Below, one piece after another: positions 1-13,327 of a stretch of 64,000 bases of DNA. Source of the stretch: Streptomyces minutiscleroticus. GTDB taxonomy: Bacteria > Actinomycetota > Actinomycetes > Streptomycetales > Streptomycetaceae. The translations under genes were made by a program, and so were the position numbers. The stretch spans positions 62,001-126,000 of the forward strand of contig NZ_BMVU01000002.1 of assembly GCF_014650875.1 (NCBI RefSeq), in the 5' to 3' direction. Each line of letters begins with the position of its first letter. Position 1 is the stretch's first letter. The notes under the pieces were generated by a model. The model was not told the DNA's origin and ran no database searches. It worked only from the letters and a program-made list of their open reading frames with translations.

Positions 1-527
1 GCCTTCTTGGGGAGGACCAGGTAGCTGAGCGCGATCAGGCCGTGGATGCCGGCCGCGCGCCAGGCGCCGTACATCCAGCTGTACAGGGGCCCGGTGCGGT
101 CCGGGTCGCCGACGTACCGGGCGGCGAGCTGCAGCAGGGCCGTCGCGACGGCCGCCGCCACGAGCGTGCCCAGCCAGACGCGGCCCTCGTGGGCGGCCCT
201 GGCCGTTCCGTACCGCGGCGGCCTCGGCGGCGGGGGCCCGCCGGCCAGGCGGTGCGCGGCGTGGCCGTCGAGCCACTTCACCGTGCGGTGGCCGTGGCCG
301 ACGGTGTACCCGATGTAGAGCGCGGCCAGGCCGTGCTCCCAGCTCGGCTCGGCACCGTTCCCCAGGTCGACCGCGGTGGCGGCCAGCAGGACGACCTCCA
401 GCAGCGGCTCGCACAGCAGCAGGGCGAGGCCGGTGCGGGGCATGCCCAGCAGGTAGCGGGTGGCCAGGCCGGCCGCCAGCAGCACCCAGAAGCCGACCTC
501 GCAGACGACGATCAGCGTGACGATCAC
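1..527 (-). CDS. Integral membrane protein, 3' end beyond the window
   Basis: The gene reads leftwards from a GTG start at 525-527 with a good AGGAGC ribosome site a few bases upstream, and it is open to the window edge, so only the first 175 residues are visible. The N-terminus is strongly hydrophobic, with two helices in the first 60 residues. A polar Pro/Arg-rich loop follows near residues 100-115, then two more hydrophobic stretches. I recognise no catalytic motif. It is divergent from the two-component pair at 680-2558, about 150 bp away, so the shared gap may carry promoters for both. Function is unknown; a small multi-pass membrane protein is all the sequence supports. Confidence 0.75.
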   Translation of the reverse strand, partial: MIVTLIVVCEVGFWVLLAAGLATRYLLGMPRTGLALLLCEPLLEVVLLAATAVDLGNGAEPSWEHGLAALYIGYTVGHGHRTVKWLDGHAAHRLAGGPPPPRPPRYGTARAAHEGRVWLGTLVAAAVATALLQLAARYVGDPDRTGPLYSWMYGAWRAAGIHGLIALSYLVLPKK

Positions 528-679
528 GGCTCGCTCCTCTCGGTCACCCCTCAAGGCTTGCGCGCCGGGCGGCCGGGGGCGTCGTCGCCGGTGACGAACC
601 CGCGGTGCATCGAAGGATGCAGTCCAGGACCCTCCCCGGGGATCAGGCGGACGCCCCGGGGGCCGTGTTGGATGAAGTC

Positions 680-1876
680 ATGGCCCTCCCGCTCCCCCGC
701 CCGCACCCCCTGGACGCGTACATCGCCGCCGGCGGGCTGCTCGGCGGGTTCCTGCTGTGGGCCGCCGGCCTGAGCACCCGGCCGGCGGGCGAGCCGATCG
801 TGCTCTGGGACGGGCGCCGGCCGGTCCTGGTGCCGCTCGCCGTGATGGCGCTCTGCGAGCTGCTGCGCCGGGCCGCCCCGCGCACGGCGCTGCTGGCGGG
901 CGTCGCCGCGCTGACCGCGGACACGGTCACGCAGGGCAGCCTGGCCACGCTCGTGATGTTCACCGACGTCGTGTACGCGGCCGTCCTGTACGGGACGGCC
1001 GCCTCGGCCCGCCGCATCCCGTGGGTCAGCGGCCTGTTCACGGTGGTCGCGTCGCTGGCGTCGTTCGCGGCGTGGCGGACGCCCGAGGCGCTGCTGATCG
1101 GCGTGGCGGTCGGGATCGTCGCGTTCGCGCCCGCGTCCACCGGCCTGATCGTGCGCAACCACCGCGACGCCGCCGAGGCCGCCCGGCTGCGCGCCGAGCA
1201 GACCGCGCTGCGCGCCGAGACGGACCGCGCCCAGGCCGTGGCCGCCGAGCGCGCCCGGATGGCCCGCGAGCTGCACGACATGGTGGCCAACCACCTGTCC
1301 GCCATCGCCATCCACTCCACGGCGGCGCTCTCCCTCGACGACCCGGCGACCACCCGGCAGGCCCTGACCGTCATCCGCGAGAACAGCGTCGAGGGGCTCG
1401 CCGAGATGCGCCGCCTCATCGGCATCCTGCGCGACGACAGCGGCGACCTGGAGCCGGCCGTCGCGCCGGCCCTGGACGGCCTGGGCGCGCTGGTCGAGGG
1501 CGCCCGCGCCAACGGCCTCGACGTCGCGCTGGACGCCTCCCCCGGCGGCGCGCTGTCCGCGCCGGTCGAGCTGGCCGCCTACCGCCTCGTGCAGGAGTCC
1601 CTGACCAACGCCCTCAAGCACGCCGCGCCCGGCCGGGTCACCGTCGTGCTCGCACGGCGCGCGGACGCCCTGGAGGTGCGGGTGAGCAGCCCGTACGGTG
1701 GCCGCGACGGCGGCCCGCGGGCGCCCGGCTCGGGCGCGGGCCTGATCGGGATGCGCGAGCGCGTGGCGCTGCTGGGCGGGACGTTCGAGGCGGGCCCCGT
1801 GGACTCCCCCGAGGACGGGGGGAAGGTGTGGCGCGTGTACGCCACCCTGCCGACCGGTGAAGGAGGGACCGGGTGA
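680..1876 (+). CDS. NarL-family sensor histidine kinase
   Basis: Membrane sensor kinase of 398 residues that autophosphorylates on His and passes phosphate to the next gene product. The first ~160 residues hold about five hydrophobic helices and no obvious extracellular sensor domain, suggesting sensing within the membrane. The H-box ARELHDMVANHL puts the phospho-acceptor at about His199 (HPK7/HisKA_3 type). The ATPase N-box RLVQESLTNALKHA centres on Asn310, and the G-box GSGAGLIGMRERV lies near 350-362. I chose the ATG at 680; in-frame GTG codons at 605 and 665 would give a non-conserved polar extension. It forms an operon with the response regulator 40 bp downstream. The signal is not deducible. 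Confidence 0.9.
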   Translation: MALPLPRPHPLDAYIAAGGLLGGFLLWAAGLSTRPAGEPIVLWDGRRPVLVPLAVMALCELLRRAAPRTALLAGVAALTADTVTQGSLATLVMFTDVVYAAVLYGTAASARRIPWVSGLFTVVASLASFAAWRTPEALLIGVAVGIVAFAPASTGLIVRNHRDAAEAARLRAEQTALRAETDRAQAVAAERARMARELHDMVANHLSAIAIHSTAALSLDDPATTRQALTVIRENSVEGLAEMRRLIGILRDDSGDLEPAVAPALDGLGALVEGARANGLDVALDASPGGALSAPVELAAYRLVQESLTNALKHAAPGRVTVVLARRADALEVRVSSPYGGRDGGPRAPGSGAGLIGMRERVALLGGTFEAGPVDSPEDGGKVWRVYATLPTGEGGTG

Positions 1877-1916
1877 AGGGCAGTGACCGGGTGAGCCGGG
1901 TGAAGGGGGCGACCGC

Positions 1917-2558
1917 GTGATCCGCGTGCTCGTCGCCGAGGACCAGTCCGCCGTGCGCGCCGGACTCGTCCTGATCCTGGGCAGCGCCCCCGACATCGAG
2001 GTGGCCGGTGAGGCCGCGGACGGCGAGCAGGCGGTCGCGCTCGCCCGCGAGCTCCGCCCCGACCTGGTGCTGATGGACGTGCAGATGCCCCGCATGGACG
2101 GCGTCGCCGCCACCCGGCAGGTCGTCGCCGAGGGCCTGGCCGACGTGCTGGTGCTGACCACCTTCGACCTGGACGAGTACGTCTTCGGGGCGCTGCGCGC
2201 GGGCGCCTCCGGGTTCCTGCTGAAGAACACCGACGCCGCGGAGCTGCTCGCGGCGGTGCGCACGGTGGGGCGCGGCGAGGGGCTGATCCACCCGGCGGTG
2301 ACCCGGCGGCTGATCGCGGAGTTCGCCTCCGCCCCGGTCCGGGAGCCGGCGGCCGACCGCTCCGTCCTGGACGCGCTCACCCGGCGGGAGCGCGAGGTGC
2401 TGTCCTGCCTCGGCGAGGGACTGTCGAACGCGGAGGTCGCGGTGCGTCTGGAGATGGCGGAGGCGACGGTGAAGACGCACGTCAGCCGCCTGCTGGGGAA
2501 GCTGGAGCTGCGCAGCCGGGTGCAAGCGGCGGTCCTGGCCCAGGAGTTGGGCGTGTAA
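1917..2558 (+). CDS. NarL/FixJ-family response regulator
   Basis: A 213-residue two-domain response regulator, the expected partner of the kinase just upstream. The receiver domain (1-120) has the acidic pair near residues 8-9, the phospho-acceptor Asp54 in LVLMDVQMPRMDG, and Lys near 105 in LLKNTDA. The C-terminal LuxR-type helix-turn-helix (about 150-205) begins LTRREREVLSCLGEGLSN and includes EATVKTHVSRLL. The start is GTG, with a GAAGGGGG ribosome site 8 nt upstream. The gene ends about 100 bp before the chitinase, but strong DasR-type repeats lie between them, so chitinase is probably not simply co-transcribed. Chitinase genes in Streptomyces are often next to such pairs, so control of chitinase by this system is possible but inferred. 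Confidence 0.92.
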   Translation: MIRVLVAEDQSAVRAGLVLILGSAPDIEVAGEAADGEQAVALARELRPDLVLMDVQMPRMDGVAATRQVVAEGLADVLVLTTFDLDEYVFGALRAGASGFLLKNTDAAELLAAVRTVGRGEGLIHPAVTRRLIAEFASAPVREPAADRSVLDALTRREREVLSCLGEGLSNAEVAVRLEMAEATVKTHVSRLLGKLELRSRVQAAVLAQELGV

Positions 2559-2574
2559 AAAGTAACCGCACAAG

Positions 2575-2607
2575 TGGTCTGGACCTATTGACCGATGGTC
2601 CAGACCT
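2575..2607 (+). promoter_or_regulatory. Chitinase direct repeats (DasR-type sites)
   Basis: Two near-identical 12-mers, TGGTCTGGACCT (2575-2586) and TGGTCCAGACCT (2596-2607), lie 21 bp apart, start to start. They match the direct repeats described in Streptomyces chitinase promoters and the core of the GntR-family regulator DasR site (TGGTCTAGACCA type). They sit 48-80 bp before the chitinase ATG, where they would overlap the promoter. DasR releases DNA on binding glucosamine-6-phosphate, so induction by N-acetylglucosamine or chitin breakdown is expected. The sequence match is seen; the regulator is inferred from known cases. Confidence 0.85.
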
Positions 2608-2654
2608 TTCTATTGTCCACCGCACCCCATCACACTCCCGCGAGGAGACGCAGG

Positions 2655-4514
<1,860 letters not shown>

Positions 4515-4534
4515 CCGCCGGCGAGAACGGAGGG

Positions 4535-4569
4535 AGCCGGGGAGACGGGCGAGGTCCGTCTCCCCGGCT
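4535..4569 (+). terminator. Terminator after chitinase
   Basis: A perfect 14-bp stem (AGCCGGGGAGACGG paired with CCGTCTCCCCGGCT) with a 7-nt loop, starting 20 bp after the chitinase stop. There is no long T-tract, as is usual in Streptomyces. Confidence 0.85.
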
Positions 4570-4654
4570 TCACCATGGGCCCACCGGCTCCACGCCACGT
4601 CCACCCTCCCCCGGACTCCGTCCGGGGGGACCCCCATCGCGCGGCCGGCCCCGG

Positions 4655-5101
4655 CTACGCCACGTTCACCCTCTGTCCGGGGGGTGCCGCCTCCAGCCAG
4701 GCCAGGAAGCCTGTCAGCGCGTCCTCGCTCATCGCCAGCTCCAGCCGCGTACCGCGGTGCAGGCACGTGAGGACGACGGCGTCCGAGAGCAGCGCGAGCT
4801 CCTCCTCGCCCTCGGGGGCGCGGCGGCCCACCACCTCGATCGCCGAGCGCTCCAGGACGCGGCGCGGGCGCAGCGCGTAGGAGAAGACCCGGAACCACTC
4901 GATGCGGTCGCCGTTGTAGCGGGCGATGCCGTAGCCCCAGCCCTTGCCGCTCGGGTCCGGGTGCTCCGGCACGTTCCAGCGGAGGCTGCAGTCGAAGGTG
5001 CCGCCGGAGCGCTGGATGAGTCTGCGGCGCAGACCGAAGACGAAGAGTCCCAGCGCCACCAGCACGACGACCAGCCCGCACACAGTCAGAGCGAGGACCA
5101 T
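4655..5101 (-). CDS. DUF2550 single-pass membrane protein
   Basis: A 148-residue protein with one N-terminal transmembrane helix (about 5-25) and a cytoplasmic domain of DUF2550 type, with the features FDCSLRW, GWGYGIARYNGDRIEWFRVFS and a conserved C-terminal CLH...LELAMS segment. I chose the ATG at 5101 because AGGAGG lies 9 nt upstream; the GTG two codons earlier would be only 3 nt from it. In actinobacteria this family lies next to the atp operon, as here, downstream of atpC. Its function is unknown. A strong terminator between atpC and this gene suggests separate transcription. Confidence 0.9.
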   Translation of the reverse strand: MVLALTVCGLVVVLVALGLFVFGLRRRLIQRSGGTFDCSLRWNVPEHPDPSGKGWGYGIARYNGDRIEWFRVFSYALRPRRVLERSAIEVVGRRAPEGEEELALLSDAVVLTCLHRGTRLELAMSEDALTGFLAWLEAAPPGQRVNVA

Positions 5102-5159
5102 CGACACCGACCTCCTCGTCTCCTAGGTAACGGAACGGAAAAAAGCTGCTTCATCGCCT

Positions 5160-5205
5160 CAGCCGCGACCAGGTCCGGAGGGGTCTCCGGTCCTGGCCGC
5201 GGCTG
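5160..5205 (-). terminator. Terminator of the atp operon
   Basis: A long interrupted hairpin: CAGCCGCG, CCAGG and CCGGA pair with TCCGG, CCTGG and CGCGGCTG around a short loop. It begins about 25 bp beyond the atpC stop on the minus strand and lies upstream of the DUF2550 gene. Confidence 0.8.
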
Positions 5206-5230
5206 AGTCATGTCCTGTGTCGCTCCGGCG

Positions 5231-5605
5231 TCAGCGTGCTGCCGCCGCTCGCAGTCGGACGTCCGCACGGCGCTCGGCGGACGCGTCGGCGTCCGACTTC
5301 GCGCGTTCGAGCGCCCGCTCCGCACGCTGGACGTCGATCTCGTCCGAGAGCTCGGCGATCTCCGCCAGCAGCGACAGCTTGTTGTCCGCGAACGAGATGA
5401 AACCGCCGTGCACCGCGGCGACGACCGTCCCCCCGTCCGTCGTACGGATGGTCACCGGGCCCGACTCCAGCACACCGAGCAGCGGCTGGTGACCGGGCAT
5501 GACGCCGATGTCGCCGGACGTGGTGCGCGCGACGACCAGGGTGGCCTCGCCGGACCAGACACTGCGGTCCGCGGCGACGAGCTCGACGTGCAGCTCAGCA
5601 GCCAA
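5231..5605 (-). CDS. atpC: ATP synthase epsilon subunit
   Basis: A 124-residue subunit of the F1 central stalk that couples rotation and can inhibit ATP hydrolysis. It has the N-terminal beta-sandwich (residues 1-85, with GDIGVMPGHQPLLGVLESG and HGGFISFADNKL) followed by a C-terminal Ala/Arg-rich helical hairpin (86-124). The start codon is TTG, preceded by GAGGAG 6 nt upstream. It is the last gene of the operon and, unlike the other F1 genes, is set off from atpD by 145 bp containing a very strong hairpin. Confidence 0.95.
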   Translation of the reverse strand: MAAELHVELVAADRSVWSGEATLVVARTTSGDIGVMPGHQPLLGVLESGPVTIRTTDGGTVVAAVHGGFISFADNKLSLLAEIAELSDEIDVQRAERALERAKSDADASAERRADVRLRAAAAR

Positions 5606-5669
5606 GGTGGGCTCCTCGGGTCTCCACCCGGCGTTGCTGCCGGGTGTTGGGTCAAAGTCTAGTAGGCGT

Positions 5670-5721
5670 ACGGAGGGGGACGGGACGCACCCCGCGAGGT
5701 GCGGGCCCCGTCCCCCTCCGT
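5670..5721 (-). terminator. Strong hairpin between atpD and atpC
   Basis: A perfect 15-bp stem (ACGGAGGGGGACGGG with CCCGTCCCCCTCCGT) encloses a second small stem (GCACC/GGTGC). It lies 30 bp after the atpD stop and 65 bp before atpC. It looks like an intrinsic terminator or an mRNA-stabilising or processing hairpin inside the operon, and could lower or separate epsilon expression. Confidence 0.75.
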
Positions 5722-5750
5722 CTGGCTGTGCTCTACGGGAGAGCGCGGCT

Positions 5751-8104
<2,354 letters not shown>

Positions 8105-8125
8105 GAGTCAGGTCCCTTCCTTACG

Positions 8126-9715
8126 TCACTTGGCGGCGGCCGGAGCGTCCTCGCCGAGAAGCTTCCCGTCCGAGGTCTCGAACTGCTTCTTGAACTCCGC
8201 GATGGCGTCGCCGACGGCCTGCAGGGTGTCGTCCGACATCTTGCCGCCCTCCTTGATGGAGGTCATGAGGCCCTGCTCCTTGCGGTGCAGGTACTCCAGG
8301 AGCTCCTTCTCGAAGCGGCGGATGTCGGCGACCGGCACGTCGTCCATCTTGCCGGTGGTACCGGCCCACACGGAGACGACCTGGTCCTCGGTCGGCATCG
8401 GCTGGTACTGGGGCTGCTTGAGCAGCTCGACCAGGCGCTGACCGCGCTCCAGCTGCGCCTTCGACGCGGCGTCCAGGTCGGAACCGAAGGCGGCGAACGC
8501 CTCCAGCTCACGGTACTGGGCGAGGTCGAGGCGGAGGCGGCCGGAGACCTGCTTCATCGCCTTGTGCTGCGCGGAACCACCGACTCGGGAGACGGAGATA
8601 CCGACGTTCAGCGCGGGGCGCTGACCGGCGTTGAACAGGTCCGACTCCAGGAAGCACTGGCCGTCGGTGATGGAGATGACGTTGGTCGGGATGAACGCCG
8701 AGACGTCGTTGGCCTTCGTCTCGACGATCGGCAGACCGGTCATCGAGCCCGCGCCCATGTCGTCGGAGAGCTTCGCGCAGCGCTCCAGCAGGCGGGAGTG
8801 CAGGTAGAAGACGTCGCCCGGGTAGGCCTCGCGGCCCGGCGGGCGGCGCAGCAGCAGGGACACGGCGCGGTAGGCGTCGGCCTGCTTCGAGAGGTCGTCG
8901 AAGATGATGAGGACGTGCTTGCCCTCGTACATCCAGTGCTGGCCGATGGCCGAGCCGGTGTACGGCGCCAGGTACTTGAAGCCGGCCGGGTCGGACGCCG
9001 GGGCGGCGACGATGGTCGTGTACTCCAGCGCGCCGGCCTCCTCGAGGGCGCCACGCACGGAGGCGATGGTCGAACCCTTCTGGCCGATGGCGACGTAGAC
9101 GCAGCGGACCTGCTTCTTCGGGTCACCGGAGCGCCAGTTGTCACGCTGGTTGATGATCGTGTCGACGGCCAGCGCGGTCTTGCCGGTCTGGCGGTCGCCG
9201 ATGATCAGCTGGCGCTGACCGCGGCCGACCGGGGTCATCGCGTCGACGGCCTTGTAGCCGGTCTCCATCGGCTCGTGCACCGACTTGCGCTGCATGACCG
9301 TGGGGGCCTGCAGCTCCAGGGCGCGGCGGCCGGTGGTCTCGATCTCGCCGAGGCCGTCGATCGGGTTGCCGAGCGGGTCGACGACGCGACCGAGGTAGCC
9401 CTCGCCCACGGCGACCGACAGGACCTCACCGGTGCGGTGCACCGGCTGGCCCTCCTCGATGCCGCTGAACTCGCCGAGGACGATGGCACCGATCTCGCGC
9501 TCTTCCAGGTTGAGCGCGAGGCCGAGGGTGCCGTCCTCGAACTTCAGCAGTTCGTTGGCCATGGCCGAGGGCAGGCCCTCGACCTTCGCGATGCCGTCGC
9601 CGGCAAGGGTGACCGTACCGACCTCCTCGCGCGAGGCCGCGTCCGGCGTGTACGACTGGACGACATCCGCCAGCGCGTCCCGGATCTCCTCCGGCCGGAT
9701 CGTGAGCTCCGCCAT
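8126..9715 (-). CDS. atpA: ATP synthase alpha subunit
   Basis: The 529-residue non-catalytic nucleotide-binding F1 subunit. The P-loop GDRQTGKT spans 173-180; [13 protein letters not shown] and the arginine-finger region with [14 protein letters not shown] sequence ([10 protein letters not shown]) are present. The C-terminus carries the longer charged tail (about 510-529, ending GEDAPAAAK) seen in actinobacteria. I chose the ATG at 9715; a longer reading would start inside the upstream hairpin region. An AAGGAG-like ribosome site lies about 20 nt upstream. It is separated from atpH by 122 bp with nested inverted repeats, the widest gap among the first F1 genes. Confidence 0.97.
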   Translation of the reverse strand: MAELTIRPEEIRDALADVVQSYTPDAASREEVGTVTLAGDGIAKVEGLPSAMANELLKFEDGTLGLALNLEEREIGAIVLGEFSGIEEGQPVHRTGEVLSVAVGEGYLGRVVDPLGNPIDGLGEIETTGRRALELQAPTVMQRKSVHEPMETGYKAVDAMTPVGRGQRQLIIGDRQTGKTALAVDTIINQRDNWRSGDPKKQVRCVYVAIGQKGSTIASVRGALEEAGALEYTTIVAAPASDPAGFKYLAPYTGSAIGQHWMYEGKHVLIIFDDLSKQADAYRAVSLLLRRPPGREAYPGDVFYLHSRLLERCAKLSDDMGAGSMTGLPIVETKANDVSAFIPTNVISITDGQCFLESDLFNAGQRPALNVGISVSRVGGSAQHKAMKQVSGRLRLDLAQYRELEAFAAFGSDLDAASKAQLERGQRLVELLKQPQYQPMPTEDQVVSVWAGTTGKMDDVPVADIRRFEKELLEYLHRKEQGLMTSIKEGGKMSDDTLQAVGDAIAEFKKQFETSDGKLLGEDAPAAAK

Positions 9716-9736
9716 TAGGGTTCCCTGCTCTCCTTG

Positions 9737-9798
9737 TTGGGCCCGAAGTTTCATTGGGGGTCTGGGGGCGACCCCCAGGAATCCTCTGCACGGCCCAA
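9737..9798 (-). other. Nested inverted repeats between atpH and atpA
   Basis: The outer arms TTGGGCC (9737-9743) and GGCCCAA (9792-9798) enclose an 8-bp hairpin TGGGGGTC/GACCCCCA (9755-9777). It lies in the leader just upstream of atpA. A role in RNA processing or translation control is possible but untested. Confidence 0.5.
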
Positions 9799-9837
9799 CC
9801 CGGGCCGTAGGTACTGCTTCTTGAGTTGGTGACCGGT

Positions 9838-10653
9838 TCAGCCGGCCAGCCGGCGGCGCGCGTCTTCGAGACGGTCCGCGATGCTGCCGTTGATGACCTC
9901 GTCGCCCACCTGCACCCGGATCCCGCCGAGGACCTCGGGGTCCACGTCCAGGTTGAGGTGCATCGGACGGCCGTAGAGCTTCGTCAGGGCACCGCCCAGA
10001 CGCCGCTTCTGCCCGTCGCTCAGCGGGACCGCGGAGGTGACCACGGCCACCAGGCGGTTGCGACGCTCGGCCGCCAGCCTGGACAGGGACTCCAGTCCCG
10101 CCTCCAGGCTACGTCCACGCGGCGCGGTGACGAGGCGCGTCACCAGACGCTCCGTCGTGACCTGCGCGCGGCCGCCGAGCAGCCGGCGCAGCAGCTGGGC
10201 CTTGGCCTCGCCGCCGAGGGCGGTGTTGGTCAGCGCGGCGCGCAGCTCGGGGTTCGAGGAGACGATCCGGCCGAACCGGAACAGCTCGTCCTCGACGTCG
10301 TCGAGCGTGCCCGCGCGCTCCGCGGCGATGAGGTCGGCGCCGTTCGCCAGCTCCTCGACGGCGTCCACCAGGTCGCGCGGCTGCGACCAGCGGGAGCGCA
10401 CCAGTCCGGACACCAGGTCGGCGGTGGAACCGCTGACCTGGCCGCCGATGAGGCGCTGCACCAGCTGGGCCTTGACCTCGCCGGCCTGCGCCGGATCGGT
10501 CAGGACCCGGCGCAGCGACGCCTCGCGGTCGAGCAGCGCGGTGACGGCGGCCAGCTCGTCGGCGAGCTGCGCCGCGTCCACGGACGTCGAGTCCGTCAGC
10601 GCGTCGAGACGCTCACGTGCGGCTGCCAGGGCCTCGCGGCTCGCTCCGTTCAT
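9838..10653 (-). CDS. atpH: ATP synthase delta subunit
   Basis: The 271-residue peripheral-stalk subunit (OSCP type) that ties the b subunit to the top of F1. It is longer than the ~178 residues of E. coli, as is usual in actinobacteria: an N-terminal extension of about 90 residues precedes the canonical delta domain. The C-terminal hallmark [27 protein letters not shown] is intact. Its ATG overlaps the atpF stop (ATGA), indicating translational coupling. Confidence 0.96.
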   Translation of the reverse strand: MNGASREALAAARERLDALTDSTSVDAAQLADELAAVTALLDREASLRRVLTDPAQAGEVKAQLVQRLIGGQVSGSTADLVSGLVRSRWSQPRDLVDAVEELANGADLIAAERAGTLDDVEDELFRFGRIVSSNPELRAALTNTALGGEAKAQLLRRLLGGRAQVTTERLVTRLVTAPRGRSLEAGLESLSRLAAERRNRLVAVVTSAVPLSDGQKRRLGGALTKLYGRPMHLNLDVDPEVLGGIRVQVGDEVINGSIADRLEDARRRLAG

Positions 10654-11198
10654 CGCGCGGCCTCGGCCTTCTCCTCGAGCTCGTCGAGGAACCGGTCGAT
10701 GGTCCGGCTCTGCCGGGCGTAGTCGTCGAGGGACTCGCCGACGAGCTTGCCGGCCAGGTCGGTGGCGAGCTTGCCGACGTCCTGGCGCAGCGCGGACGCG
10801 GCGGCCTTGCGGTCGGCCTCGATCTGGGCGTGACCGGCGGCGATGATCTCCTCACGCTGCCGCTGGCCTTCCGCACGCATCTCGGCGATGAGGGCGGCAC
10901 CCTGCTCCTGCGCCTCCTGGCGCAGGCGCGCGGCCTCGTGCCGGGCCTCGGCGAGCTGAGCCTTGTACTGCTCGAGCACGCTCTGGGCCTCGGTCTGCGC
11001 GGCCTCGGCCTTCTCGATACCGCCCTCGATGGCCTCGCGGCGCTCGTCCAGAACCTTGTTGATGTTCGGAAGGAGCTTCTTGGCGAGGAAGCCGAAGACG
11101 ATGACGAAGGCGAGCAGGCCGATGACGAGCTCGGGGATCGGCGGGATGAGGGGGTTCTCCATCTCCCCCTCGGCCGCCAGAATGAGCAGCTGGCTCAT
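10650..11198 (-). CDS. atpF: ATP synthase b subunit
   Basis: The 182-residue stator subunit. One membrane helix near residues 20-45 (PELVIGLLAFVIVFGFLAKKL) is followed by a long charged, Ala/Glu/Arg-rich coiled coil to the C-terminus, where GESLDDYARQSRTIDRFLDELE contacts the delta subunit. Only one b gene is present, not a b/b' pair. It lies 41 bp after atpE and overlaps atpH by 4 bp. Confidence 0.96.
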   Translation of the reverse strand: MSQLLILAAEGEMENPLIPPIPELVIGLLAFVIVFGFLAKKLLPNINKVLDERREAIEGGIEKAEAAQTEAQSVLEQYKAQLAEARHEAARLRQEAQEQGAALIAEMRAEGQRQREEIIAAGHAQIEADRKAAASALRQDVGKLATDLAGKLVGESLDDYARQSRTIDRFLDELEEKAEAAR

Positions 11199-11239
11199 GT
11201 CGTTGCCTTTCGTCTAGTGGACTGGTCTCTGATCAGCGA

Positions 11240-11545
<306 letters not shown>

Positions 11546-12367
11546 TCAGTGGTGCTCGGCGAGCGCGCCCTGGATGAAGGTGCAGGTCAGGAGCACGAAG
11601 ACGTACGCCTGAAGCGCCTGGATGAAGAGCTCGAAGGCCGTCATCACGATGACCATGATGAAGGAGACACCCGCGTAGGCAATGCCGATGCCATTCAGCA
11701 GGTACCAGCTGGCGATCGTGAAGAGGAGCAGCAGCGTGTGGCCCGCGAACATGTTCGCGAAGAGTCGCACGGCGTGCGTGAAGGGGCGGACCAGCAGGTT
11801 CGAGAAGAACTCGATGAGCATGGCCAGCGGCAGGACCGGACCGAGCTCCTTGTTGTAGCCCGTGAAGTTCTTGAAGGCGCCGACGAAGCCGTGCCGCTTG
11901 AAGGTCAGGGCGACCCACAGCACGTAGACGATGGCGGCGAGGCCGGCCGGGTAGGCGATGATCGACGTCACCGGGAACTGGGCGACCGGGACGATCGACC
12001 AGAGGTTCATCATCCAGATGAAGAAGAACATCGAGACGATGAGGGGGACGTACTTCTCGCCCTCCTTCTTGCCGATCGTCTCGTACACGACGCCGCGCCG
12101 GATGAAGTCGTAACCCGCCTCGGCCACCATCTGCAGCTTGCCGGGAACGACCTTCGGCTTGCGGAAGGCGGCCCAGAAGAAGCCGATGACGATGACGGAG
12201 CCGAGCAGCGCCAGCAGCATCGTCTTGTTGAAGTACAAGTTGCTGTCCCCGTCGCCCCAGAGGGGCTCGAACAGGAACGAGTGCAGGCCGGGAGCCGGGA
12301 AGCCACAGCCGTCGAAGATGTGGCAGTCGGTCTCGAAGGCGAGCACCTGCGTCGGGTCAGCACTCAC
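11546..12367 (-). CDS. atpB: ATP synthase a subunit
   Basis: The 273-residue membrane stator subunit forming the proton half-channels. It has five to six hydrophobic helices; the essential arginine lies in the conserved stretch RPFTHAVRLFANMFAGH, and the last helix ends in the QAYVFVLLTCTFIQGAL segment. I chose the GTG at 12365-12367 because AAGGAG lies 6 nt upstream; an upstream in-frame codon at 12403 lacks a ribosome site. It follows atpI after 225 bp without another gene. Confidence 0.96.
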   Translation of the reverse strand: MSADPTQVLAFETDCHIFDGCGFPAPGLHSFLFEPLWGDGDSNLYFNKTMLLALLGSVIVIGFFWAAFRKPKVVPGKLQMVAEAGYDFIRRGVVYETIGKKEGEKYVPLIVSMFFFIWMMNLWSIVPVAQFPVTSIIAYPAGLAAIVYVLWVALTFKRHGFVGAFKNFTGYNKELGPVLPLAMLIEFFSNLLVRPFTHAVRLFANMFAGHTLLLLFTIASWYLLNGIGIAYAGVSFIMVIVMTAFELFIQALQAYVFVLLTCTFIQGALAEHH

Positions 12368-12592
12368 CGCGGGCTCCTTCAGCGTGGCGCATAGGTACGG
12401 CAACCTCGTTGTGTCGGCGCGGCGCGCAGCCGCGGTTCGGCACTGGACTTGTGTTACGGATGTGGGGGCGGCAGGAGGGCATCGAGCCTCGCGCTAGAGC
12501 AGGCGTCAGCTCACATGCCCGCGCCCGCGATGCCGCAGTTGGCACCGGACGATAGCAGGGTCTGCCGTACGTCCTTATCCCGCCCCTACGCT

Positions 12593-13030
12593 TCACGACG
12601 AGGACCCGGTCTTCGTGGGCTTGCCACCCTCCGAGGATTCCGGTTCGACGTAGAGCATTTTGGACTTCATGTGCGCCCACGTCTGGGCGGCGATCCAGGC
12701 GAGAGTGCCGGCGACCAGGGTGAAGGCGAAGGCCCGGGGGTGGAACAGCGTCGTGTTCTTGAACACGGCCAGGAAGATGAACAGCAGCAGGATCTGCGCC
12801 GCGTAGAGCATCAGGCCCATGGCCTGGAACAGGTGCGGGAGCGACCTGGCGGTGCGCTGCAGAACGATGAGGCCGATGCCCATGAAGAGCATCACGACCA
12901 CCGTCGCGACGACAGCTCCGATCGCCCCCTTGCCGCCCGCGACCGCACCGCTGACCGCGGCGGCGATCGCGCCGACGGCAACTGTGGGCACAGCGGCCTG
13001 GAGAAGGATCCGGACGTCGTTGGACGGCAT
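12593..13030 (-). CDS. atpI: ATP synthase-associated protein AtpI
   Basis: A 145-residue membrane protein with four predicted helices, in the usual first position of the atp operon. AtpI proteins assist c-ring assembly or Mg2+ uptake, and are weakly conserved. Helices are seen near residues 10-30, 38-58, 72-92 and 100-118, followed by a short polar tail rich in Ser, Lys and Glu. The identification rests mainly on position and topology. A 297-bp promoter region with a Rex-like operator lies upstream. Confidence 0.85.
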   Translation of the reverse strand: MPSNDVRILLQAAVPTVAVGAIAAAVSGAVAGGKGAIGAVVATVVVMLFMGIGLIVLQRTARSLPHLFQAMGLMLYAAQILLLFIFLAVFKNTTLFHPRAFAFTLVAGTLAWIAAQTWAHMKSKMLYVEPESSEGGKPTKTGSSS

Positions 13031-13158
13031 GGCGGCAACTCCGCTTGCTACTCATGGGGGCAGGGTGTCGTCATGGACGAGCGTAGTCCCCGGGTGAGAG
13101 TGGTCTGACGCCGACGGACCGTCGCACCGCGACCCTTCGGCTCCGTCCGGGGGGTTCT

Positions 13159-13174
13159 CGTGAACCGTATCACA
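13159..13174 (-). promoter_or_regulatory. Rex-like operator upstream of atpI
   Basis: On the plus strand the site reads CGTGAACCGTATCACA, a near-palindrome (GTGA-N6-TCAC) with the same spacing as the Streptomyces Rex operator TGTGAACGCGTTCACA; the GTGAAC half is exact. It sits about 130 bp before the atpI start in the most AT-rich part of the gap. Rex is the NADH/NAD+-sensing repressor known to control respiratory and ATP synthase genes in S. coelicolor. The same dyad could also fit a CRP-family protein. Confidence 0.65.
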
Positions 13175-13327
13175 AACTATTTGATGCAGTCTTTACCCGG
13201 TAGCGTGGCCGCCGTCACACATGAGAGTGAATCCGCGCGCTTGAGCGTGCAAGAAGACGACTTGTCTGGTATTGAGGCCGTTTGCGGCTCTCGGAGACCG
13301 GCAAAGACACGGCATTCTTTCGTTGCG

